From Candidatus Wallbacteria bacterium GWC2_49_35 (GTDB taxonomy: Bacteria > Muiribacteriota > UBA9980): a DNA stretch of 36,402 nucleotides. The position numbers and the translations under genes are program-made. This document shows, piece by piece, positions 25,016-31,393 of the stretch; the first letter of the stretch is position 1, and every line of letters begins with the position of its first letter. The stretch is from contig MGFH01000251.1 in NCBI GenBank assembly GCA_001791795.1, positions 1-36,402 on the forward strand, read 5' to 3'. The notes beneath the pieces were generated by a model. That model worked only from the letters and a program-made list of their open reading frames with translations. It was not told where the DNA came from and ran no database searches.

Positions 25016-26470
25016 ATGACGTTAGGTGAAAGACTCGACAAAGTGCCGGTAGGGCTCAGAAAGTGGATAGTCGGCGCGTTCGGGCTGATAGTTTTCGGCG
25101 GGACGGTCGTCGGAATTTTTCTATACTTTTACCTGACATCGCGGCTTTCATATCCTGAAAGGAACGTCCTTTACAGAACGAACGAGACCGTGACGCAATA
25201 CGCTTCCAGCTCCTACCACAACGACCGCTCTTCGATAGCCTCCATTTCCGAGGGCAGCCTCATAGGCGGCGAATCCATGCAGGCGGGCGAAAGCGACGTG
25301 CGCGTCAAGGCGATCATGTGCACTTCGAAGCGCCGCGAGAAGGGCGATATCGACGAATACGAACTGCTTAACATGACCTACCAGAAAGTGGCGCAGGCCT
25401 CGACCAAATCGGAAAAATCCCGCGCCGTATTCGATATATCCAGGTCAAATTACATACAGAATGTGGCCGGCTTTATCGATCCGCGCGCGGCGACCGAAGA
25501 GATCAAATTAATAACTCTCGAAACGGCGCCGGAAATCGCGCGATCGGTCGACGCCGACACGTACATCATCGAAGACGCGTCTCAAAAGCCCGTGTGGCGT
25601 TACCGCCTGACCGACGGCCGAAGATATTTCGGCCTGCTCGGCGATAAGTACAGATACTCCACCAGGCAGTACGAAATGGAGGGCGGCGGATCGAAACTGA
25701 TCTATCATTCAGCCGAAACCGGCCTGTTCGGCATAATGCCGCAGGGCTCGAATTTTTATATGTTCAAAGAGATCCCCGGATATATCGAAAGCGCCCAGAA
25801 TTATTTCAGCGAAGTAAAAGACAGCTCCGAAGTATACTCATTCAAAATATCGCAGTACTGGGACGCTTTTCCATGGCGTATTTTAAACGGCGGCTACGTA
25901 TTATCCGACTCGAAGGGCGCCATCGCGAAGATAGCGTTCGAGGATTTCTGGTTCAACTACGCCGACGACTGCGTCTACTGGTATTACCTCGACCTGAACG
26001 GCGACGGGAAGATCGACGATACGACGGAGGTCATCGGCAAGGTTCTTTTTTCGAAAACGGAAAGCAAGGCGGCCTCTGAAGCGGGCGCCAAGGACGCTTC
26101 CTACACTATAAATTATTCCTTTATGGCCGGATTCAACGTTAAAAACGCCATGAACGAATTCGTGCTGTGCGGCGACATCGAGGCCATGATGCCCGACCAG
26201 ATATTCGACGGCTTCGGCCAGCATTCATATCTCGGCCTGGTCGAAGAAAAACGCGACGACATTATGCTCTACCTCGATAAAACCGTCGAAAACCTCGATC
26301 GCGCCATAAAAGAAGACGACACGCTCGGGTTCAAAACCTCCATTTTAAGGCTGCTTTTATACGCGAAAAGGCCCTACGTGAGCGAGCTGGCGAAAAAACT
26401 CTCTGAAAAAGCCGCCCCCGCGGCAAATCCGGCGCCCGCACCTCCGCCGGCGACGGGCGTGACCCGATAA
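25016..26470 (+). CDS. Single-span exported protein of unknown function with EF-hand-like loop
   Basis: This 484-residue protein has a short cytoplasmic N-terminus (MTLGERLDKVPVGLRKW), one membrane helix at about 18-41, and then a large domain expected outside the cytoplasm. A DLNGDGKIDD loop near 325 resembles the Ca-binding D-x-N-x-D-G of dockerins or EF-hands. Aromatic-rich strands such as FWFNYADDCVYWYYLD surround it. The C-terminus is Pro/Ala-rich (about 465-480). I recognise no family. SD AGAGG lies 5 bases before the ATG. It is 13 bases after the membrane protein gene, so it is part of the same transcript and may be the outward-facing part of the system. Confidence 0.8.
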   Translation: MTLGERLDKVPVGLRKWIVGAFGLIVFGGTVVGIFLYFYLTSRLSYPERNVLYRTNETVTQYASSSYHNDRSSIASISEGSLIGGESMQAGESDVRVKAIMCTSKRREKGDIDEYELLNMTYQKVAQASTKSEKSRAVFDISRSNYIQNVAGFIDPRAATEEIKLITLETAPEIARSVDADTYIIEDASQKPVWRYRLTDGRRYFGLLGDKYRYSTRQYEMEGGGSKLIYHSAETGLFGIMPQGSNFYMFKEIPGYIESAQNYFSEVKDSSEVYSFKISQYWDAFPWRILNGGYVLSDSKGAIAKIAFEDFWFNYADDCVYWYYLDLNGDGKIDDTTEVIGKVLFSKTESKAASEAGAKDASYTINYSFMAGFNVKNAMNEFVLCGDIEAMMPDQIFDGFGQHSYLGLVEEKRDDIMLYLDKTVENLDRAIKEDDTLGFKTSILRLLLYAKRPYVSELAKKLSEKAAPAANPAPAPPPATGVTR

Positions 26471-26472
26471 GG

Positions 26473-27114
26473 ATGATAAAGTTCATTTCAGAAAAACGCA
26501 ATATTTTCCTGGCCGCGCTGGCGCTTTTGACCGCCGTCACAGCCTCGCGCGCGGCGACCGGTTTCGACATAGCGCTGATCAAAGCCGCGCAGTCTTTTCC
26601 AAACGCCGTTTTCGACTATTTTTCGCTTTTTTTCACGGTGCTCGGAAGCGGCGAGGTTACAGGCGTTATAACGACGTCGCTCGCGGCATGGCTTTTCGCG
26701 CGCGGTCACAGAAAGGCCGCGTTCTATCTTCTTGTGTTCTTCGGGCTTTCGATCGCCATCGAACTCGCGATGAAATTCAGCGTACCGCAGCCGAAGGTCT
26801 TTCCCGAATTCAGACGGGGGCTCAAACTTCCCGTGCCGGTATATTCGCCGTTCACGCCGTTCGCCTATCCTTCGGGACACGCCACCAGAAGCGTTATTTT
26901 AACAATAGTGTTCTTCTACATGGCGCAGCTCAAAATAGCGGGAGACCAGGCGAGACGGGCCGCCAAGGCCGCGCTTGGCATTATCTGTGTTCTGATGCTG
27001 GTTTCGAGGGTTTATGAAGGGTCGCACTGGCCGCTCGACGTGCTCGGAGGCGTCTGCCTGGGTTCATATCTGGCGGCACTTATAATAAGGCAGTTTCAAA
27101 AAGACAATTTCTGA
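26473..27114 (+). CDS. PAP2-family membrane phosphatase
   Basis: This 213-residue protein has about six hydrophobic segments. It carries the acid-phosphatase triad motifs: YPSGHATR (133-136 is PSGH) and SRVYEGSHWPLDVLGG (Arg179, His185, Asp189). The first motif (K-x6-R-P) is degenerate, KFSVPQPKVFPEFRR. PAP2 enzymes dephosphorylate lipid phosphates such as undecaprenyl pyrophosphate or phosphatidic acid at the membrane. It starts 2 bases after the previous stop with no separate SD, so coupling is likely. Its 3' end overlaps the convergent methyltransferase gene by 19 bases. The link to the AAA+ genes is by position only. Confidence 0.88.
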   Translation: MIKFISEKRNIFLAALALLTAVTASRAATGFDIALIKAAQSFPNAVFDYFSLFFTVLGSGEVTGVITTSLAAWLFARGHRKAAFYLLVFFGLSIAIELAMKFSVPQPKVFPEFRRGLKLPVPVYSPFTPFAYPSGHATRSVILTIVFFYMAQLKIAGDQARRAAKAALGIICVLMLVSRVYEGSHWPLDVLGGVCLGSYLAALIIRQFQKDNF

Positions 27115-28028
27115 CACATAATGCCGTAGTTCTTATGGAAAATTACGGTTTCGAATCCGGCCTCGCGCAGGCGCATATTGATGCCGGCGTAATGCTTCTT
27201 GCCGAACGAAGAATGCGGATCGCCAATATAATGGAACATCTTTCCGCCGTGGCGCAGAACGCGGTAGGCCTCCCGGTAAAAATCGTACGAATATAATTCG
27301 CCGGCCAGCGAAAAGCGCGGCGGGTCATGAATGATGGCGTCGAAGCGCACCGCGGCGGATTTCGCGATCTCGTCATAAACGCTCGCCGTATGGGATTCGA
27401 TTACGGGATTTTCAAAAAATTCGACCGACCAGGGATTATAAGAGGCCATCTTGAGCACCGCCGGATTTCTTTCGAACGAGACGACCGAGCGGGCGCCGAG
27501 CTGAGCTGCGATCACTGCGGTATATCCGAGGCCGGTGCATGTGTCTAAAACGCTCATGCCGCGCTTGATAATATCGCGCGCCTTGCATTTGGAGTCGTCC
27601 CAGGGGCTTATTCCCTCGCTTCGGTGCATCTTTACGCCGTCGATCTCCATCGTCGGAGCATCGTGTGTCGCCGCAAGCTTTACGTTGCCGTATTCGGAAG
27701 CGAAATGCAGCGGAACGGCCTCCATCGTTAAAAAATCTATTGCGTAAACTTTTTCAGGCGTACTTTCGAGCAGAGCGACGAGCTTTTCATTGATCACGAT
27801 CTCGTCGGCCGCTTCCTCTTTTCCGAACGATATCTTATGGCGGTTATTGAGTATGTAGCGGCCGTCATCCACCGTGACCTTCATCTTCTGCGCGCTCTTG
27901 TTGAGATCGAGACTCAGCACGATATCGGCGGATCCGCCTGATTGGAGTTTTCTGGTCTCGCGCATTATCTTTTCGATGATGCCGTAGTGAAAAAACGCAA
28001 GGCCTCTATATAAATTGGTTATTGACAA
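27096..28028 (-). CDS. Predicted SAM-dependent methyltransferase, archaeal COG2521 type
   Basis: This 310-residue protein starts at TTG 28028, supported by SD AAGGTGG 6 bases upstream. The Rossmann methyltransferase motifs are VLDTCTGLGYTA (motif I, 160-171), an acidic Glu186 after beta-2, and IIHDPPRFSLAGELYS (motif IV, 232-247). Motif I with DTCTGLGYT and motif IV with HDPPRFS are marks I associate with COG2521, annotated as predicted archaeal methyltransferases. The N-terminal 150 residues are a separate domain. The substrate is unknown; an RNA or protein target is possible. It is downstream of the NHL gene by 42 bases and probably in the same transcript. Confidence 0.82.
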   Translation of the reverse strand: MSITNLYRGLAFFHYGIIEKIMRETRKLQSGGSADIVLSLDLNKSAQKMKVTVDDGRYILNNRHKISFGKEEAADEIVINEKLVALLESTPEKVYAIDFLTMEAVPLHFASEYGNVKLAATHDAPTMEIDGVKMHRSEGISPWDDSKCKARDIIKRGMSVLDTCTGLGYTAVIAAQLGARSVVSFERNPAVLKMASYNPWSVEFFENPVIESHTASVYDEIAKSAAVRFDAIIHDPPRFSLAGELYSYDFYREAYRVLRHGGKMFHYIGDPHSSFGKKHYAGINMRLREAGFETVIFHKNYGIMCQKLSF

Positions 28029-28070
28029 TCAAATCCACCTTCGTTTAACGACGCGTAGCGGGCCGGTCGA

Positions 28071-29120
28071 TTATTCAGTCTTTTCCAGTTCGTCAATCTG
28101 AATGTTTTTTCCATTGAATCTCGCGGCGTATACGCTGCCGGCCGCGGAATCGACGAAGAAAAAGCGCGTCGTGTCGAAATCCGGCTGGTTATGGGCGGCG
28201 AATTTCTCGATCTTTTTGCCGTCGCGCGAAACTCTTATTATTTCGATCGCGCCGCGGGCAAATGATTTAATATAAAGGCGGTCCGCCGAATCGACGCCTG
28301 TGAATTGAATGTTCTGATCGGGCGATTCGCGCCTGATCTCGGTTATCATCTTCTCGACCTCGCCGTCTTCGAAAGCCGCGAAAATTTTCCATGACTTAGA
28401 ATCTTCGTGAAATTCAAGGTACGGATGGGCGTTGTCGGAAAAGAAGCACAGACCGCTGTCTATGGATATTTCGCAGGTATATTTAGCGTCGCCTGAAAAC
28501 TGGAAAACCTTCTGCTGGACGTGGTCTTTTACATACAGATTTCCTTTTTTGTCGACAGCGATCTCGTTGACCTGTTTAAAGCCGGAAAATTCCTTTTCTT
28601 TAGCGCCGAAAACCTTTTCAGGCAGGCCGAGCGACGAGAATTTTACGACCGCGAGGTTCTTGTTGTCGCCGAGGTAGACCGAGCCGTCCTTCGTAACCGC
28701 CACATCGATCATATGCGCGATATGTTCCCTGTCCGTGAAGTAATTTATAGTTTTGATGAAATTGCACTTATCGTCGATATTAAAAACGCTCACACGGTAA
28801 TTTCTGCAATCGATTACGTAAAGGCGGCGTTTTTCATCGACGACAAAAGATGATGGCGCGTTGAACATGCCGAAGGGTATCTTGCCGCTGTGCGTTTTCA
28901 GCAGGCCAAGCTGGTTTTCTTCGGTGCCGGTTTCGAATTCGACGAGTTTGCGGCCGAATTTATTTTTCTGGTTCTGAGCGGCACTGTCGCCGATTCTCGT
29001 TCTCACTTTTTTGAGTTCCTCTTTTTCTGAAGCTCCCGCGAGCGATACGCCGTTACTTGCAGTCACAAAGATCGTAAACAATGAGCAGAGCAGCAATAAT
29101 TTAAATTTTCCCTGTAACAT
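28071..29120 (-). CDS. Exported NHL-repeat six-bladed propeller protein
   Basis: This 349-residue protein has a signal peptide (hydrophobic 7-21, cleavage near SLAGAS). A charged linker follows, then NHL-type propeller repeats from about 70: FNAPSSFVVDEKRRLYVIDCRNYRVSVF, MIDVAVTKDGSVYLGDN and VNEIAVDKKGNLYVKD. NHL propellers usually bind proteins or ligands, and some periplasmic ones are scaffolds. SD GGGAG precedes the ATG by 7 bases, within a 23-base leader almost identical to that of the upstream FmdB gene. It follows that gene by 31 bases. Confidence 0.82.
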   Translation of the reverse strand: MLQGKFKLLLLCSLFTIFVTASNGVSLAGASEKEELKKVRTRIGDSAAQNQKNKFGRKLVEFETGTEENQLGLLKTHSGKIPFGMFNAPSSFVVDEKRRLYVIDCRNYRVSVFNIDDKCNFIKTINYFTDREHIAHMIDVAVTKDGSVYLGDNKNLAVVKFSSLGLPEKVFGAKEKEFSGFKQVNEIAVDKKGNLYVKDHVQQKVFQFSGDAKYTCEISIDSGLCFFSDNAHPYLEFHEDSKSWKIFAAFEDGEVEKMITEIRRESPDQNIQFTGVDSADRLYIKSFARGAIEIIRVSRDGKKIEKFAAHNQPDFDTTRFFFVDSAAGSVYAARFNGKNIQIDELEKTE

Positions 29121-29151
29121 TTTAAAACTCCCGTTAAATATTTTTATTTAA

Positions 29152-29376
29152 TTAATGCGAGCAGGAACCGCAGTTATGAGACGAACAGGAACCGCAGCTG
29201 TGGCCTATCTGGGCGGAACTCTTGCCGCCGCCGGAACCCACGAAACCGAAATTCGATATGAGTTTATCGGTCTCGCCCGCGCCGCACTCCGGACATTCCG
29301 GGTTAGGCGCGCTTTTCATTTGAATTTTTTCGAACCTGCCGCCGCATTTTTTACAGACGAATTCGAATATAGGCAT
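29152..29376 (-). CDS. FmdB-family zinc-ribbon protein
   Basis: This 74-residue protein has an FmdB-type N-terminus, MPIFEFVCKKCGGRFEKI, with a second pair CPEC near 33-36, giving a CxxC-CxxC zinc ribbon. The C-terminus has extra Cys and His residues (CGSCSSHNCGSCSH), perhaps a second metal site. Family members are often called regulatory proteins, but no mechanism is established. SD GGGGG lies 7 bases before the ATG. It sits between RNase G and the NHL gene on the same strand. Confidence 0.88.
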   Translation of the reverse strand: MPIFEFVCKKCGGRFEKIQMKSAPNPECPECGAGETDKLISNFGFVGSGGGKSSAQIGHSCGSCSSHNCGSCSH

Positions 29377-29397
29377 TTAAAAACCCCCGTTAAATAT

Positions 29398-29530
29398 AGT
29401 GCAGAGTGGAGAGTGTATAGTGGAGAGTTGCGGATTTTTGATTTTTTTAAAATCGCTTGCCTGTAATAAAAACATTACCATATTATCAAAAAGTCCTTAG
29501 TTCTCCACTCTCAACTCTTAACTCTCAACT
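29398..29530. repeat. Inverted arrays of degenerate AGTGGAGAGT repeats
   Basis: The left array (29398-29430) reads as successive AGTGCAG, AGTGGAG, AGTGTATAG and TGGAGAGTTG units. The right array (29501-29530) is its inverse, with TCTCCAC, TCTCAAC, TCTTAAC and TCTCAAC units. About 70 bases of AT-rich DNA lie between, including a small GATTTT/AAAATC hairpin at 29440-29454. The arrays fill most of the 154-base gap between rng and the FmdB gene and could fold into one imperfect long stem in the transcript. They resemble the short degenerate heptamer repeats found between genes in several bacteria. Confidence 0.65.
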
Positions 29531-31006
29531 TTAAATGACGCTTACCTGCACCTGCTCGACGTGATACGTTTCGTCGGCGCGGACGAAAATCGTTTTTCCG
29601 AGCCTGGTCTCGAGCAGCTTGATGCGCTCGCCTTCTTCGCCCAGCAGATGCGCCGCGACGTCGGGATGGGTGTTCACGAGTATATTATTGGCTTCGGACA
29701 TTTTCGATATTTTCGCAATTTCGCTTCTGACCTTGTTGGAGATCAGTTTCGACGCGTAAACCTTGCCGGTGCCCTTGCAGTACGGGCAATGCTGTAAAAG
29801 CACTTCATTGATCGATTTGGACACACGTTCGCGGGTAATTTCAACAAGCCCGAATTCGGTGATTCCGATTATGGAATTTTTCGACTTATCTTTTTTGAAG
29901 TTTTCGCGCATTACTTCCATTATCTTGTTTTTGTGATCTTCTTTGATCATGTCGATAAAATCGACTATAATGATGCCGCCGATGCCGCGAATTCTTATCT
30001 GGCGGGCTATTTCGTAAGCAGCCTCCATATTGGTCTTAAACACCGTTTCTTCGAGGTCGTCCTGGCCGGTGAATTTGCCGGTATTGACGTCAATGGCGGT
30101 CAGCGCCTCGGTCTTCTGGATGATTATGTACCCGCCGCAGTTGAGCCATACGTGGGTTTTAAGCGCGCGGTCTATCTGACGGTCGACGCCCATCTTTTCG
30201 AAAATGAAAACCTCGTCTTTATAAAGTTTCAGCTTTTCAACCTCGCGCGGCGCCATGAATTCGAAATATTCGCGCAGTTTAAGATACTGCTCTTCGGAAT
30301 CGACATAAATTTCACTGACGTCGTGGGTGAACAGGTCGCGCAGGATCTTCATGGCGATATTAAGTTCGTTGTGAATAAGGGCGTAAACTCCGGATTTATG
30401 AATTCGTCCGACTATTTTATCCCACAATTGGAGAAGGAATTTAATATCGGTTTCTATCTCTTCTTCGGTTATTTCGCTTGTGGAGTTGGAAGCCGCGGTG
30501 CGGATGATCAGTCCCATGTCTTCGGGGCAGTACTTGTCGCCGAAGGATTTCAGTCGCGACCGCTCGCTTTCGTCGGTAATGCGCCGGGAAACATATATGC
30601 TCTTTTCGTTGAGCAGAAGCACGCAGAAGCGCCCGGGCAGAGTGAGGAATGTGGTCCCGCGCGCGCCCTTGGTACCCAGCGGGTCTTTCATTATCTGAAC
30701 GACTATTTCCTGGCCGACCTGCAGAACGTCCCTTATTGAAATATCTTTCATGCTTATCGCGTCGTCTTTTTCGACGCCTTCTATGTGGTAATCGTCTATG
30801 TGCAGGAATACATCCTTTTCAAGACCGACATCGACGAAGGCCGACTGCATGCCCGGAAGAACGTTCGAAACTTTGCCTTTATAAATATTTCCGACTATGC
30901 GCAGCGACTCTTCTCGCTCCACGTAAAACTCGGCCAGGCGGTTGTCTTCGAGAATGACGATCTGAGTTTCGTCTTCATCTACGTGAATAATAATTTTTTT
31001 CTCCAA
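29531..31006 (-). CDS. rng: Ribonuclease G (RNase E/G family)
   Basis: This 491-residue endoribonuclease cleaves 5'-monophosphorylated RNA in AU-rich regions and acts in rRNA maturation and mRNA decay. Length fits RNase G (about 489 in E. coli). An S1 RNA-binding region lies at about 35-125 (GNIYKGKVSNVLPGMQSAFVDVG). Catalytic Asp306 (AIDVNTGK) and Asp349 (IIIVDFIDM) are present, and the Zn-link is CPYCKGTG at 407-414. The C-terminal degradosome scaffold of RNase E is absent. The start is TTG 31006 with SD AAGGGG 8 bases upstream, and its own promoter lies at 31051-31079. RNase G commonly neighbours the radical SAM/DUF2344 pair, which is found here upstream of the sigma-54 activator. Confidence 0.94.
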   Translation of the reverse strand: MEKKIIIHVDEDETQIVILEDNRLAEFYVEREESLRIVGNIYKGKVSNVLPGMQSAFVDVGLEKDVFLHIDDYHIEGVEKDDAISMKDISIRDVLQVGQEIVVQIMKDPLGTKGARGTTFLTLPGRFCVLLLNEKSIYVSRRITDESERSRLKSFGDKYCPEDMGLIIRTAASNSTSEITEEEIETDIKFLLQLWDKIVGRIHKSGVYALIHNELNIAMKILRDLFTHDVSEIYVDSEEQYLKLREYFEFMAPREVEKLKLYKDEVFIFEKMGVDRQIDRALKTHVWLNCGGYIIIQKTEALTAIDVNTGKFTGQDDLEETVFKTNMEAAYEIARQIRIRGIGGIIIVDFIDMIKEDHKNKIMEVMRENFKKDKSKNSIIGITEFGLVEITRERVSKSINEVLLQHCPYCKGTGKVYASKLISNKVRSEIAKISKMSEANNILVNTHPDVAAHLLGEEGERIKLLETRLGKTIFVRADETYHVEQVQVSVI

Positions 31007-31050
31007 AATAGAGGCCCCTTTCTATAAGTTTTTAAATTAAAAATCAGGAT

Positions 31051-31079
31051 ATTATATTAAATAATTAGAAAAGTTTCAA
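31051..31079 (-). promoter_or_regulatory. Sigma-70-type promoter of rng
   Basis: TTGAAA (31079-31074), a 17-base spacer and a perfect TATAAT (31056-31051) on the minus strand. The start should be near 31044, 38 bases before the TTG start. It lies just after the terminator at 31125-31197, so rng is transcribed independently of what is upstream. Confidence 0.7.
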
Positions 31080-31124
31080 GAGATATATTTAGAAAAGAAA
31101 ATAAAAATATAGATGAAAAACGAG

Positions 31125-31197
31125 AAAAAAAAAGCCGCCGTGAACTTTCTCTATCGGAAGTGCTGAAAGTGCTTAATATTTCAGCTGTTCACGGCGG
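31125..31197 (-). terminator. Intrinsic terminator of the candidate small RNA
   Basis: On the minus strand CCGCCGTGAAC (31197-31187) pairs perfectly with GTTCACGGCGG (31145-31135). One base after the stem follows a run of nine T (31133-31125). The 41-base loop contains a 7-base-pair inner hairpin. Confidence 0.8.
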
Positions 31198-31222
31198 ATT
31201 AATTGGGTTCGTTAAGTGCCAC
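31125..31222 (-). ncRNA. Candidate sigma-54-dependent small RNA, about 98 nt
   Basis: It is bounded by a near-consensus -24/-12 promoter (31249-31233, start expected near 31222) and a strong intrinsic terminator ending in nine U (31133-31125). It has no open frame of note. The predicted RNA carries three GCACUU motifs (31219-31214, 31172-31167 and 31163-31158); the first is at the 5' end. An internal hairpin GCTGAAA/TTTCAGC (31185-31179 with 31168-31162) lies inside the terminator's outer stem. It sits directly downstream of a sigma-54 activator gene on the same strand, like crcZ after cbrB or qrr1 beside luxO. No sequence similarity to those RNAs is claimed. Confidence 0.6.
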
Positions 31223-31232
31223 ATTCTTTCTA

Positions 31233-31249
31233 AGCAACATTCATGCCAA
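31233..31249 (-). promoter_or_regulatory. Sigma-54 (-24/-12) promoter
   Basis: The minus-strand sequence TTGGCATGAATGTTGCT holds GG (31247-31246) and GC (31235-31234) with the required 10 bases between. It matches the TGGCAC-N5-TTGC consensus at all but one of the main positions (T for C after TGGCA). No sigma-70 hexamers overlap it. Confidence 0.7.
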
Positions 31250-31281
31250 GTTATCGCCAACCGCAAAGCACAGTAAAACTT

Positions 31282-31294
31282 ATGAACCGTTCAT
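31282..31294. promoter_or_regulatory. Perfect 13-base dyad ATGAAC-C-GTTCAT
   Basis: A complete palindrome around a central base, centred about 66 bases upstream of the predicted small-RNA start and between the sigma-54 promoter and the enhancer cluster. It could be an operator for a second regulator; that is inference. Confidence 0.35.
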
Positions 31295-31317
31295 TTTCCA
31301 CTTTATTTTTCAAACTT

Positions 31318-31357
31318 TGTAACCGTTACGCGTTACAAAATGTAACGATAGTGTAAC
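31318..31357. promoter_or_regulatory. Enhancer-like cluster of GTAAC/GTTAC half-sites
   Basis: Five half-sites occur in 40 bases: GTAAC at 31319, 31342 and 31353, and GTTAC at 31325 and 31332. They form the dyads GTAAC-C-GTTAC (31319-31329) and GTTACA-AAA-TGTAAC (31332-31346). The cluster is about 96-135 bases upstream of the predicted small-RNA start, the usual range for sigma-54 activator binding. It begins 37 bases after the stop of the activator gene. Confidence 0.6.
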
Positions 31358-31393
31358 TGGTGTATAATGTTCATATTTTTTTAAACCGGGAGG

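Noticed and set aside
29398-29530. Repeats at 29398-29530 as a CRISPR array
   Set aside because: Units are short (about 7-10 bases), degenerate and without unique spacers, and no cas genes are present.
29933-30739. 268-codon open frame on the plus strand opposite rng
   Set aside because: The minus-strand RNase G has all catalytic motifs, and the opposite frame has no SD or recognisable domain.
31125-31197. Terminator read simply as the end of the sigma-54 activator gene
   Set aside because: Possible as a second role, but it lies about 200 bases after the stop, beyond an enhancer-like cluster and a -24/-12 promoter that a plain 3' end would not explain.
31255-31275. CCGCAAAGCACAG resembling part of a c-di-GMP (GEMM) riboswitch
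   Set aside because: Only the CGCAAAGC stretch fits; the flanking helices, tetraloop and downstream gene on the plus strand are absent.
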